This document shows positions 21,543 to 33,610 of a stretch of DNA of 64,000 nt, one piece after another. The notes beneath the pieces were generated by a model. That model worked only from the letters and a program-made list of their open reading frames with translations, was not told the origin of the DNA and did not search any database. A program made the translations under genes and the position numbers. Each line of letters opens with the position of its first letter. The stretch's first letter is position 1. Source of the DNA: Pristionchus mayeri. Taxonomy: Eukaryota; Nematoda; Chromadorea; Rhabditida; Neodiplogasteridae. Location: contig BTRK01000004.1 of NCBI GenBank assembly GCA_036245805.1, positions 868,001-932,000 on the forward strand, in the 5' to 3' direction.

Positions 21543-24500
21543 CTAAACATGTTGAGTTTCTGCTCCGGTCTCGTCGCCCTTCTCCACTATGAAGAATGTG
21601 TTCTTCGAACCGAACACGAACATGGTTACAGAAGCCACCTGGAATGTCATTTTTGCCTACATTAATTAATATTTTATTAATTGTAGAGTTGTCCCAGAGG
21701 TGTAACGAAGTCGACAATTACGTCTGCACAATCAAAATTTGTGGGTGTCAGGCATGCCTCTGGATGCACAAATTCCGGTAGGCCTCATTTCACAATTTCC
21801 CCCCAAAAAATTATTAAAGAATGATGATTCCAGCTCGATTTTCTGTATTTTTTAAAAATTTTATTTTATTTTTCAACCCCGCTAAAGATATCAAACGCAT
21901 GCGTACATCTAAAATGCCAGATCATTATCCGATTTTCTTTCGAACAGCGAGGAATTCAGTTAAATACGGACACCATGAAAAATCTCACCTGTATGAGTCC
22001 ATTAAAGCATATTGAAAGTAGTGGGCTTAGGCAGCAGAGAACAATGCACGTCAATTTTCTTAAAAAAATTTGAAAATTAAAAAAAAAATACTTCAATTGA
22101 TGTCACATCGATTGATTAATTACTATTTCTTGTATCTCACTAGGAAAACATTTTTGCATATTACAGTAAAAGTTATTCGGTCTCACTCCCGTACCAAAAG
22201 CAAAATGATTGTGCTTACCCTGTACTTTGTGGGAGACTTATGAGAGTTCCAAGAAAGCTCATGTAGATACTCAGAGCGATAATCAATGCAATAAATGAGT
22301 CCATCGCGATGGATCTGCGTCGTCGAAATTTGTGTTTGACATTCTATTTGTCGTATTCACAGTTACAATACTCTCGCTATAGAGCACTCCAGACACAATA
22401 AAGACTTGTACTAGTTCTAAAAAGCACTAGTTCCAAAAAGTTTAAAAAAATTACTAGTTCTAACAAGTTCCAAAAAGTATTAGTTCTAAAAAGTTCTAAA
22501 AATTACTAGTTCTAACAAGTTCCAAAAAGTATTAGTTCTAAAAAGTTCTAAAAAGTACTAGTTCTAACAAGTTCCAAAAAGTATTAGTTCTAAAAAGTTC
22601 CAAAAAGTACTAGTTCTAAAAAGTGCTGCGAACCTGGGCACAAAGGAGAGAAATGGGGAGAACAGACAAGGAAAGGAAACGATCGGGGTGAGCAGCGAGA
22701 AATATGTGACCATCAGAAGAGGAAGCTGAAAGGAATATTATTACACTAAATTCATTCAGGATGTCGACTGGGCCATGCATCTGAGACATAAAGGACCATG
22801 CATGTGGGGTGGGAATTATAAAACACCAGATGAAAACCAAACAAATACCCATTTCCAGTTTCTTCAGGAAACGTTAGTATAAAGACAAAAATGATAAGGT
22901 GAAAACATTTTTTTGTTTATCATCCGACGATTCTCACAAAACCTAGTCAGTTTTAATTAGGAAAATCGAGTGTCTCGGACTTAGGACCGAAACACCCACC
23001 CGTTCACATACCAGGCATTGACTTATTTATATGCACTAATAAAAAACAATTACTTTAGTAATGAGTCGAATCTCCTTTGAGTGAACAGTCAGCACGTGCC
23101 CCTCCAGCCATCTCTTCCGCTGTCTCATCATATCCATTATCGAAAACGGGCTTTGCTCGTGCATTTCGCCTGTAAGATTTACAATTTTGTCTCTTTTGCA
23201 AAACGTAAAACAGGCTAACGAGTAGTAACGCGTGTTGCAGTTGCGCCCTCGAGCACAGAAACAACGAGAAAAAATATTATTATTATGTTATTATTATATT
23301 ATAAATACGTCTCACCCTCGACGAAATCGAATGAGTATCCCTCTTGCATCGCTATCATCGAAAGGTACACATCTTCGCATATGCTCCCATCCGGACCGTG
23401 ATCCCAACTTATACGACGCTCAGCGCCAAACTAAAAGAGTTACACGTTTCGTTCCCGCAGTGGGAATTTCTCGTTCCCAAAAAATTTTCCCTTGTGCGAA
23501 GCGCCCTGATGTATATTTTCGAAAATACAATATTTTTAAATTGTACGTTAACTGATTACAAATTTTTATTAATTTAAAAATTAATATAAATTTGTAATCA
23601 GTTAACGTACCCTCGCTACGATGTACGAGCCTTTCCAAGCGAAGATTGGCTTGCGGAACAGGGATAGCTGACCACGCAGTCTCCCGTTGTCATCCGATAC
23701 TCTGCGATCCATGTTCAATATTATATGATTTTATTTTTGCTTTGCTACGAATTTCCAACATTGATTATTCATTTCCTTCTAGAGATCGAGAAAGAATGCC
23801 ATGGCATCTTAATTCTGTCGTTGTGTCATGCAACGACCCAATCTCGGAACTTCATTCTCAACTAGTGTTCCGCAAGTGAGACAATTGTGGAGACAGCGAA
23901 CAAAGAAAATCAATATGTCTCCATTTTTTATTGGAGATGAGAGACGTCCCCCTTTGTTCGAGACTATAATTGATTTCGTCTCCCTTGTCGAATAGAAATG
24001 GGGTAGGATGTCTCTCCATTCAATTCTCTCCTCTCCACTTTGAGCGGTTCCCTTCCCTCGATTTTTCATTGCAAAATAACATCTTACGTTTCAACGCAAA
24101 AATATTAACAATTCAATTATATAGCTGTAAATGAGCAATTCGAGATATGTTTCAGAGAGACATATTGTTAATAACGTGACTCTCTGTGAGAACAAAGGAA
24201 AAAGATACGTCTCTCGAATTGTCTCCCCTTTATAATTGATCGAGAGACGTCTCCGCGATAGACAAGAAAGAAAGGACACAGAAATTGAATTATTGTCTCG
24301 AAAAAGAATTGTTTCACTTGCGGAACCCTATTCTCAACTCACCTGACCGAATCAACCAGGGTAGTGAGCCAATTGACAACTCTGCCACTAGCATAAGTGA
24401 TCACTCCTTGTCCGAAATCGTGAACGCCGTCCGAGACAAAATTGACGATACCGCACACCTACAATATGGGTCCCAATATGATATATAATATACAATATGG

Positions 24501-27500
24501 GTTACAATATGGTCATATTGTGATATATCTCCGCAAGGAATGACTACAATTTTTTCCACATCCTGCGCACTATTTCACCCTCTATTTCTATTCATCAACA
24601 TTGCGGGGGATGGCGGCGTATCCTGGCTTTGATTGCAAGCGACATAGTGAGCTGAGTGAAGTGCGGGAAAAGTGATAAATTTGATCTATCACAGTTGTAT
24701 TGTTTTTGTCATATCACTGAATAAGCTGGCATGTGAATTGGTTGGATTATTCCACGCACACTAACTAACAGTGATAATCCGCGCTCCTCAGAGCAAAAGG
24801 TACACGTTAAAGAAGGTGCAAAGGGAAAATGCAATTTGTGAAGCTTTCACAAGTACGGCCTAGATTCCATCAACGATAACAAGCCCCGAATTTTTCACAG
24901 TTATATCTCCATTACGAACGGAGCTATCGGTAGTTGGCGGGGAGCCAAATCAGGGAAAGCTCAGGGAAGGGGCGAGAGAGCAGGCTTCTTGAAGAGAGTG
25001 CTCCTCTAATTGAAACATATTTCAACCGTGCGCGCGTTTGCCATTACTTCTCCTTTAAATCTTATTATCTTATTATTAGAAAGGAAACTAGCCGAGTTTC
25101 GAGTGAGCAGTGTTTCCTCATCCAGATGGACGATCCAGTCTGCATCCTGATTCAGTTTGATTATACTCAGTTGTTGGTATTATTCATAGTTTATTATTAT
25201 GTTGTTCACCTGCAGTCTACTGACGCCTTCCTCCAAACAGTACTGCAGTGCGCGACCCTTGTAAAGGGCACCAGTCTTAGTCCTTAAGAAAGGAATGTCA
25301 GCAAAGTTGAACTTTTGGCGCTGTCATAACCGCGACCTAGCTTTGCACAAGCATAATATATTCTACAAATTTCAAATTCATATCTCTATTTTTTCATATC
25401 TCAAATTTCAAATTCATATCTCTAAACCGCGTTATCGTTATTTGGCATAATGCCAAGGAGGCTTGTAGGGAAGGGAAGTGCGGGAATTCAAATGGCATGA
25501 AGATCTGTCAAAAACATTAGGTGGGAATCGAACCCGCCATCGCCCGATCACATGGCGGCTGCTCTTCCACTGAGCTAAGCAACCGATGGTTGTCTACTCG
25601 TCTAGCTCGCGCTATGATCATTGGTGGGGCTATGACATGGTTATGACAGAGTCAAAATGTTAACTTTGTTGACACTCCTTCTTTAAGGAAAGATCACCGA
25701 CCGTGCAGCGCACCGGGAATTCACGAAAGAACACCGATCTTATGTAGTTCTTAAGGCACAGTACAATTTTATGTATCGTTTCGTGCCCAAACAATGTTTG
25801 ATGAAACATTCAGCATTAAAATGGAGAACATCTTAGCAAAAGGCTTACGCATACGACGACGGAACGACAATTTCTCGCACGAATTCAGTCATTGTGATTC
25901 CAATTTGTTTATCAGTGACAACCTGCAGAAAATATCTAATATTTTATATTTTCACGGGCCTTTTAGTTAAAATTATAACCTCGAATATGAAATTTATCAA
26001 GCCTGATTTCTTGCATACGTCCATATTGAGCCCGAGATTATCCTGAACAAAAAGATTTGTTTGCCATTTTTTGCTGAAGTAATACCTTGACTAATCTCGG
26101 ATATAATCCTCTTGTTACAACTCGAAAACACACGAGAGGCGCTAGCCTTGGCGAAGTTTTCATTGATACCTAAAGAAAATAGGTTTCGCAATCATGATCA
26201 TGGTAGAATCATGGGGGAGAGGAGTATTGGAAAATAAGAGGTTATCGGAGTGAAAATCTCACTTGTTTAATAAACGGATTGAACAGTGTAAGTCCTGCCA
26301 ATGTAACGGCAATTGGATAGAGTATGAGAAGCGGTACATACTTAGCAATGTATAGGAATGATGAGACGATGTACCCGATACTTGAATGGGAACCATAGTT
26401 GCCCAACACTGGCGGCGAGGTGTTTTCAGACCATGACCCCATACATGTTATATACATGGTACATGTATCACGGGTATCACGAGCCAGTGGAGGTGTGCGG
26501 GAACAATTTTCATTCATTCATTCATTCATTCATTCGTTTATTCCGTTAGGTGGGAGTTCAAGAAATAACGAGAGGGTATACAAGAAACGGATGTCCGTCG
26601 ATTGGATCGAATCGGTTGAAGGTTGCTAGGCAGCAAGGGTAGGGGAGGGGACGGGATCAAAGATCAAGCCGAGTGGCAATAATAGACGGGGGATAAAAAG
26701 TGGGAGGTTGTGAACGGATATAACTAGAAAATACACTATGCGAAGAACTAACATATTCTATGGGAAGAGCATTCCAAATGGACATGGTTCTAGATACAAG
26801 AGTGGAACAAGAATTATTTGGTATGAAAGGTAAAGATATACGAAGTGGGTGTGCATTTCTGAGGGGGCGAGTGAGTGGCGCGCGTGTAAGTAGAGAAGAA
26901 ATATCAAGAGAATAACGGCTGTGGATAATCGAATGGAGGAATAATATATCAATTATGAACCTACGGCGTTCTAAAGTCATTAGATTAAGCTCATGGAGCC
27001 GATGCTTATATGATATAGGAGGGAGGGAACAGCGTACATACATTCTGCGGGTATAGTCACGCTGAACTCTTTCAAGCTCTTTAGTCAATGCTACACTATG
27101 TATAGGATTCCAGATAATGGAGCAATATTCGAGATTTGGGAGGATGAAAGTATTATACGATTTGAGATATAACTCAATAGAATTGCTACGAAAGGATTTA
27201 AAAATTAGATTAGATTTGGTACGGGCTTTAGAAATAATTTTACTAATATGGGATGAGAAAGAAAGAGAAGGGGAGAAATGCACTCCTAGATCTTTAATGA
27301 TACATTTACTTGGGTCATTGCTAGGCTCGTTTAAGATAACACCGTTAATGGTGAATAGTTTACGGGGATTATGTCGGCCATAGTGAACAATGTGACATTT
27401 AGTTTCAGAAACGCCAAGATTCCACTGCGAGGACCAGTTAGAAACAATATCTAGAGCGGATTGCAAGTCATCTGAGAACAGAGGGGCTTCAGCGAACAAC

Positions 27501-29911
27501 TTGAGGTCGTCTGCATACACAGAATAATAAATGGAGGCCGGGAATTTTACACAGATATCATTGATAAATATGATGAAGAGGAGAGGAAATTTTGAAAATT
27601 TTCAACTTTTATTTTTTGTTTTGCTTCATATTATAGTGGTAGCATACACTAGAGACAACTTCTTGAAATTTCTGGGTCACAGGTCCCAGAACCGTCATTT
27701 AGAAATTTTCCGGTTTTGTAACCGGCTCTACTGTATTTCAGCTCCCAGATGAGCTAGGGAGCTGTCATTGGGCTCAAAATGCGCGGAAAAATCAGTTGAA
27801 CAACTTTTATGTTGAAAGATAGGCCGTAGGATTTCAAGTTCATAAACTATGAATAAAAAACTGAAATTGCAAATAAAAATAAAATCATAGCATCTCGGTA
27901 AGGGACAAACCCAGTGAATTTTATTACAGATTATGGAAGAACAAGTCCAAACAAATGTTAAAATTTATGCCATTTTCAAGTGTATTCCAATATTCGAAAT
28001 GTCAATGTTCACATATATTTCATATTTTTTAAACGATCACCATGATGGCATTGTCAGTGTTTTCTATATCTTCTGCTCATAAAATGATTTTTAGTGATCG
28101 AAAAGAGCCAAGCGCCATTACCATTTAGTTAAAATATAATTATTTTGAATTTCTCACATCACGATCCAGCAAGTTTGAGAATTTAAATCACGGGTCTGGA
28201 ATGGGCTGGAACACTCAAAATGCCAGAATGTGTTCATGATTGTGGAATGTATTGAGAACGATGTTATTTCATTTTCAGGGAACACTAAATCGTGCGCTGG
28301 ATGCGCTCGAATTTGGCTTTTGAGATGCCTTGAAAATCGATTTTTTGAAGTGCTGAAATTTCGTGCTATTTCAACATCAATTAACTTCATTGATCGAGTA
28401 ATGTTAGAAATTGTTTTAACTGATCGATTTGCATCATAAATCTGCGAGCTGTGAATTTTTCAAAATTTGAAATTGATGTTCAGACATTCAGAACTATACA
28501 GCGGTCGTAGGCCACCCTGAAGTTGCCTATTTCATTTTTTTTCTAAACGCGTATGGACATGTTCTTCCATAATCTGTAATAAAATTCACTGGGTTTGTCC
28601 CTTACCGAGATGCTATGATTTTATTTTTATTTGCAATTTCAGTTTTTTATTCATGAACTTGAACTTGAAATCCTACGGCCTATCTTTCAACATAAAAGTT
28701 GTTCAACTGATTTTTCCGCGCATTTTGAGCCCAATGACAGCTCCCTAGCTCATCTGGGAGCTGAAATACAGTAGAGCCGGTTACAAAACCGGAAAATTTC
28801 TAAATGACGGTTCTGGGACCTGTGACCCAGAAATTTCAAGAAGTTGTCTCTAGTGTATGCTACCACTATAATATGAAGCAAAACAAAAAATAAAAGTTGG
28901 AAATTGTTCCCGAGGGTTGGTTTTTTCCTCCACTGACTCATGATACCTGTGGTATATACATGGTTAAGCACTTCCCCCCTCAAATAGAGGGGGAAGTGCT
29001 TGATCATGTATAGGGTCATGGTCAAAAATAAATTGGTAGGTCAATGGTAGGTCAAGACTAGGTACCGTACCCAATCGATAGTACAGTACCCCCAGATACC
29101 GTATACCACTACCGTAACCCACCATTATCGCAAACTAACTTTATTTTTAAAAAGTCCTGGTACCGTGCGCAATCGATTATTCAGTACTCAAGTAACTACC
29201 GTAATCCAGTTCCTTGGGTCAGATCCAGTTCCTTGGGTCAAACATTTTTTCTAAAAACCCCAAATATTTTTTTAAAAATCCCAAAATTGATCATAAAATG
29301 ATTCTACAGTAATTAAACATACAGAAGGATACTTTAAAATAACTTTATGCGGAATTTTGGATTTTTAGAAAAATGTTTGACCCAAGAAACCGGATCTGAC
29401 CCAAGGAACTGGGCTACGGTACTTACTTGAGTACTGTATAATCGATTGCGCACGGTACCAGGACTTTTTTAAAATAAAGTTAGTTTGCGATTATCGTGAG
29501 TTACGGTAGTGGTATACGGTATCTGGGGGTACTGTACTATCGATTGGGTACGGTACCTAGTCTTGACCTACCATTGACCTACCAATTGATTTTTGACCAT
29601 GACCATGACCCTATACATGGTCAAGCACTTCCTCCCTCTATTTGAGGGGGGAGTGCTTAACCATGTATTGGGGGTCATGGGGGTCGCCGCCGGCGTGGGC
29701 AACTATGATGGGAACATTTTTTAAATAAACACTTTTTTGTTTTTTTACAGCCCTGATCATTTACATTGAAATGTTGCATGGAAACAATAACTTACCCATC
29801 AGAAGGAGCACTCTCAGTCGATGCATCGTTTGCGAAAACTGTGAAATAAATGAAAAGCCCGATCCACGAGTACATCGAAATGCAGTGAAGGAAATGTTTC
29901 GTCACGCTCAT
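21543..29911 (-). CDS. bre-3: bre-3/egghead-like beta-mannosyltransferase
   Basis: Sixteen minus-strand exons: 29796-29911, 26263-26380, 26086-26169, 25980-26042, 25849-25922, 25210-25282, 25089-25146, 24343-24458, 23611-23701, 23316-23430, 23054-23169, 22769-22861, 22634-22725, 22219-22314, 21989-22058 and 21543-21638; about 490 residues. BRE-3/Egghead are membrane GT2 enzymes that add mannose to glucosylceramide in arthro-series glycolipid synthesis. Seen in order: two N-terminal helices, FRVVTRGLYPRLVK, EVVTDKQI, REIVVP, TGALYKGRALQYCLEE, the metal-site block WIVHLDEETLLT, GQGVITYAS, VVNWLTTL, KGSYIVA, SWDHGPDGSICED (catalytic acidic pair), GYSFDFVEGEMHEQSPFS, QRKRW, C-terminal helices and GSKNTFFIVEKG. 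All joins fit in phase except exon 7 to exon 8, where two bases seem lacking. Introns are crowded with repeats. Intact enzyme or recent pseudogene is unresolved. Confidence 0.9.
22401..22625. repeat. AGTTCTAAAAAGT minisatellite
   Basis: Imperfect tandem units alternate TACTAGTTCTAACAAGTTCC and AAAAAGTATTAGTTCTAAAA. The array lies in an intron of the bre-3-like gene, 9 bp from the exon edge at 22634. Confidence 0.9.
23542..23610. repeat. AT-rich inverted repeat at an exon edge
   Basis: TACGTTAACTGATTACAAAT is followed after a few bases by its complement. It directly abuts the donor site at 23610 of the exon at 23611-23701, so a transcript hairpin would hold the 5' splice site. Confidence 0.8.
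23867..24326. repeat. Element with GTTCCGCAAGTGA terminal inverted repeats
   Basis: GTTCCGCAAGTGAGACAATT at the left end matches the complement of AATTGTTTCACTTGCGGAAC at the right end. The interior has repeated GAGACGTCTC-like motifs and no ORF. It lies in an intron of the bre-3-like gene. Confidence 0.75.
24922..25062. repeat. Dispersed repeat, copy 2
   Basis: Matches 1682-1825 in opposite orientation (ATCAGGGAAAGCTCAGGGAA and surrounding text). It lies in bre-3-like intron 7, about 27 bp from the weak donor at 25088. Confidence 0.65.
25281..25686. mobile_element. TIR element carrying a tRNA-like segment
   Basis: The left end TCCTTAAGAAAGGAATGTCAG and the right end, which reads inward as the related complement CCTTAAAGAAGGAGTGTCAA, bound about 406 bp. 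Both ends continue into AAAGTTRA and CTGTCATAACC. Inside lies a tRNA-like stretch at 25520-25584. It occupies bre-3-like intron 5, and its left edge overlaps the acceptor AG at 25283-25284. Confidence 0.65.
25520..25584 (-). pseudogene. tRNA-like sequence (SINE-type head)
   Basis: On the minus strand, GGTTGCTTAGCTCAGTGG contains a good box A and GGGTTCGATTCCCACC a good box B, at tRNA spacing with a D-arm. The 3' side does not pair with the 5' acceptor strand and the anticodon arm is poor, so this is not a working tRNA. It could act as an internal RNA polymerase III promoter, as in SINEs. Confidence 0.65.
26517..27592 (-). mobile_element. CR1/Jockey-like LINE, 5'-truncated
   Basis: The minus-strand frame starts at a truncation near 27592 with PLLFIIFINDIC, then VYADDLKLF (catalytic YADD), LGVHFSPSLSF, LEYCSIIWNP and a long C-terminal region with LHELNLMTLERRR. 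It ends at 26657, followed by a short 3' end with AATAAAC and a GAAT-repeat tail at about 26515-26540. The target is intron 1 of the bre-3-like gene, same orientation. Only the palm and thumb remain, so it is dead. Confidence 0.9.
27603..28899. repeat. Palindromic element in bre-3-like intron 1
   Basis: CAACTTTTATTTTTTGTTTTG at the left end and its complement at the right end bound about 1.3 kb, and long arms match (TACACTAGAGACAACTTCTT; GGACAAACCCAGTGAATTTT). The interior near 28150-28450 is unique. It lies just outside the LINE truncation point (27592). Confidence 0.9.
28956..29669. repeat. Palindromic element rich in TACCGTA motifs
   Basis: ATACATGGTTAAGCACTTCC at the left end matches the complement of the right end near 29650. 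The arms contain GGTACCGTACCCAATCGAT and its mirror. Each end also carries its own small hairpin (AGCACTTCCCCCCTCAAATA). No ORF is visible. Confidence 0.9.
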
Positions 29912-30277
29912 ATTCTGAAAAAAAATATTACCAAACACTGTACGAATAACCTTGAGCATCGAAACTACTTCGAGGTGAATATCAAGGCGGCTTCAAAAGA
30001 AAAAGTATCCATCATATAGCGGATAGTTGAAATGGCGGAAGGCTTCGCATGGCGGAAGTGAGGAACATGGGCGGTCATAATCCTCTTATCCGATTAGGGT
30101 ATAGAGAAGCAAATATTCGAAAACAACGCAGTGACAATTTTGTTCCTGTATGAAATATAATTCGGTATTTTCCTGAAATGCTAATTGGTTGGAACTTTCG
30201 TAATGATTGTAATTTAATGCTGATTAGAGGCATGACATACAATGCATAAACGAGAATTCAAAGATATCAATGTGGTA

Positions 30278-30394
30278 TACTGCCTCTTCCCTTCGATCGA
30301 CACCTTCTTCGTCCTCTACTTCAGTGTGAGATTCCGCGTCGCAGATATCCGGCTCTTTCGCCTTACATTCGCAGTCGGCTCTTTACTTGAGTAA
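30278..30394 (+). pseudogene. Relic last exon of a str-like receptor
   Basis: A plus-strand frame reads PSIDTFFVLYFSVRFRVADI and continues RLFRL before a stop, clearly homologous to the last exon of the receptors at 30754 and 42261 (PSIDAFFVLYFIVRFRIAVI). No partner exons were found upstream, so this is an isolated fragment. A partial family A hairpin follows at 30425-30463. Confidence 0.75.
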
Positions 30395-30753
30395 CTCATC
30401 GTTTAGAGTTTGTAATAGGGTAATCGTCTCTTCATTCTGCACACTCTCTCGGCCGTTCGAGCGATTCCAAATACCCTCGAGATCAATTTTTCGTGGACCA
30501 CCTTCTCATAAACTTAACTTAACATAACGCTTCTTCATTATCCCAATGATGCAACTGCCCGAAACAGCGATTTTACGTGCATTATACTGAGTGCTATTAT
30601 GCAATGAGAATACGAGAACCGTATTCAAATTAAAGTGGACAGCAGTCAATGTGATTTAGAGTTCAGAGTGAAACATTTTATTGTATTACTCACCACTGAA
30701 AAATCGATGCATTTTGTGAAATTATGACACAATTATCCGAATTTCGAACTTTT

Positions 30754-33128
30754 CTAGTGATTGTAATGACCGATGGGCTCAACCGACGAGTCCGTTCCAG
30801 CCCATTTCGAGGGCAATCGAAAGAGTCGAATTACGGCGATTCTGAATCGCACGATGAAGTAGAGAACGAAGAAGGCGTCGATTGAGGGGAAGATGGCAGT
30901 GGTGAGGAAGAGGACATTCCCGAAGGCGCCGAGGTTGATATCTGCAAGTATAGACAGAACTAGTTCTGTCTCTGTCTCTCTCTGTCCCTCTCTCTCCCTC
31001 TCTTCTCTCTTTTCTCTCTTTCCCTCTCAGAGGTCAATTTCGAGTAGTTCAGAAATGCAACGAACCAGTGACGCCCGTCAAAAGAATGAGTGACAGAGGT
31101 ACGTAGAAGAAGATGCACGGAATGGCTGTCTACGATGTTATTGTTATTTTTGCTTTTGCTGTTGATGTTTTCTTTTGAAATGGTGCTCATCAAAGATACC
31201 TGGATGAGCAGGGCGCGGAACAATTGATGATGCATGTGCCGGATCGATGGCGTTAGCTGAGCGCCCGAGGAACTGACGGGGAAATCATACAATGACCAAC
31301 GAAGGCATCCATGTCCTCTAGTTACGACATGGGAATATCCAGTTAGCAGTTTTCACATGTCTAGGGAATATGGCATCTACAATTACTCCGGCGAAGGAAA
31401 TGTCTAAAACGCTACTAACAATAGAAAAGGACTACACTAATGTTGAAGCATGATTTGTTCTGCAATTTCTACTGACGTTATCGCGACCGTTGTTTGATAG
31501 GTGCAGAATAGGATGACTGTCGCAGTGCCTGCGAAGAGGCAGAGACAGATGGAGATGGCGATGCCCGACTCCGCGCTCCAGTGAGTCTCATTCGTCAGCG
31601 GATCCGGCCTCTGAAACACAGTTCTATACAGCGCTGGTACGAAATGACGAGTATGAAACTTCCCGGCGCACTAGTAGAAATCTAATAGAAATCTACTAGA
31701 AAGTGGTAGTGTGAGAATGAGGAGAGTTGGCAGTCCAGCGGCCAGCGAACTAGTATTCTATTAGCCATTTCATACCAGAGAGGGTGGGCAAGAGGAGACT
31801 TACGTGCATTCTCGTATTTATCTGGTGTACTTTGAGAAATAATTGATCCTACGCCAACAAAATTTTGTGATAACAATCGCATGAACACCTTCAACAGCTA
31901 TGCTTACCCTTAGCGCGAGGACAGTGAAGCCAGTTCGAGGATCGGTGAGGTCGATACCGTACAGCTCCCGTATCTCGGAGGGTACAAGGCTTCTGATAAT
32001 AAACGCGAAATTTGCAGCATTCCTAATTCATTCATTTCTATTATCAAATTTTTCCTACTTCTCAATATTAGGGATTCGTTCGCCATTTTTTTTGATTTCG
32101 AAACAGTTAATGATAGCTAACCTCGTCTCCTCACTGGGCGTCATTCCTATTCCGACGGTGACGACGAATCCTGCGTTGTAGACAATGTAGATGATGACGC
32201 CAACGAGAATCCACTGAGTAATCCACTGAGTCGACCAATTGTCTGTCAAGGAACTGCCGATGCCACTGAATTCTCTTTTATCTTAATTACAACTGAAATG
32301 CTTTTATTTGTGCAGCTCTGCTGATACTGTTATCATTATGATTTCTCTTTTAATATCATTGAAATTCGAGCGAAACAGGATACTTTGCCTTGCGTTATCG
32401 GCAATTTCAACGAGAGAACTCTAATGATTGATTGCATCTCAAATATTCAGAGGTCGCAATATCGCCGTAAATGTCAGACCTTACTTTTTGCTTCAGCTTT
32501 CGTGATTGAGAAGGCAGAAGCTGTACGACTACTTGCAAATGATTATTCTCGTCAGCGTACCTGGTGATGGTCTTGTATCGATAGACGAAGTGATACGCTA
32601 GCACGAGGAACGTCTGATAGTACGTGGAAATGAAAGTGAGACAGAGAGGAGTGTCTAGTGGTCCTGAATTATTGATTGTTGTCTACCGTAATCATACACT
32701 CACTCCCTTGAATGATGATGCCGCCCCATCGCGGGAAGAAGTAGAAGCCGGTCGCGGTCATGTGAACATACTGAAAATTGTATGTTATTATTATAGTTTT
32801 CTAAATTTGAAAACAATAAATGAGCAATTGACCGGCTGCAGGGTTGCATGTCCGAGAGTGGTCGACATGTCGCAGAAGGCAAAGAATGTGAGCAGATATC
32901 GGTACGAACCTTGAAAATGTCTTGGCAAGTTTTAAAAAATTAAGATATAATACATTAATACACAATATTTGGAAAAAAAGTGTTGCTAGTACCGATGTGC
33001 TCGGCGGACGTCGCGTATATGATGTAGATGAGGAGTAAATTGGAGAAAAAGGAGACGCTGGTCGTGGTTGCTATGAAGACCGAGAGGAACGGGTCATACG
33101 TGACCCAGGCGTAGGAGGAAAGCGCCAT
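30754..33128 (-). CDS. str: Str-like chemoreceptor, complete
   Basis: Ten minus-strand exons: 32993-33128, 32833-32909, 32704-32770, 32561-32663, 32122-32265, 31908-31992, 31477-31610, 31200-31272, 31066-31129 and 30754-30941; all phases agree, giving 356 residues, the usual length for the Str group. Helices: SVSFFSNLLLIYIIY; YRYLLTFFAFCDM; QTFLVLAYHFVYRY (end of helix three); WILVGVIIYIVYNAGFVV; SICLCLFAGTATVILFCTY; LFRALLIQTAIPCIFFYVPL; NVLFLTTAIFPSIDAFFVLY followed by the basic FRIAVIRLFRL tail. Such proteins are GPCRs in sensory cilia; the ligand is unknown. Its closest relative here is the gene at 42261-44724. Intron 9 holds a CT-rich tract. No lesion was seen. Confidence 0.93.
30961..31028. 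repeat. CT-rich low-complexity tract
   Basis: An imperfect run of TCTC, TGTC and CCTC repeats in an intron of the 30754-33128 receptor, continuing towards the exon edge at 31066. Confidence 0.8.
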
Positions 33129-33610
33129 CTTACGAAGAAATATGCGAGATAAAGGAAGGAGCTGAAAGCGGTCCGTGACGGCATACACAATGAGATGATG
33201 ATGACAACTCGGGGGTTTGGAGAAGGAAAACGAGCTCGCAAATGGGCATTATCACCGATGCATGAAATCTGGTGATAGTAAGTATTGGAAATGAAAACAA
33301 AAAAACCGGAACGTTACGATTTTAATCTTAAAAGATTTGCCCCGGCGTAAAGCGCCGGGGCAATTTTGTCCGGGAAACGAGAAATTCCCACGGTCGAAAA
33401 GGGTCAACTTAAAGTTACCGGACGAGGACGAAATTGCCACCCTATTTTTTTGTCCTCCATCGAATAGCCGATGTCTGAATTAGTTGTGAATGAATATACA
33501 AAAATGCTAAAAATCAATATTAGCCTCAAGGGAAAGCCGAAAATGATCAGCGTAATCCCGCGTTCTTTCACTTTTGTCTCTCTCTCTCTCGTCTCTCGCC
33601 CTTCACCCTC

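Noticed and set aside
22225..22306. A separate signal-peptide exon starting MDSFIALIIAL
   Set aside because: It fits in phase as a C-terminal membrane helix exon of the bre-3-like gene.
22616..22852. A secreted protein starting MGICLVFIWCF
   Set aside because: The hydrophobic start is an internal exon of the bre-3-like gene, which joins in phase to exons on both sides.
25520..25584. A functional tRNA gene
   Set aside because: A and B boxes are good, but the acceptor ends do not pair and the anticodon stem is poor.
30961..31028. A GAGA-type regulatory tract
   Set aside because: A plain CT-rich low-complexity run inside an intron; no evidence of regulation.
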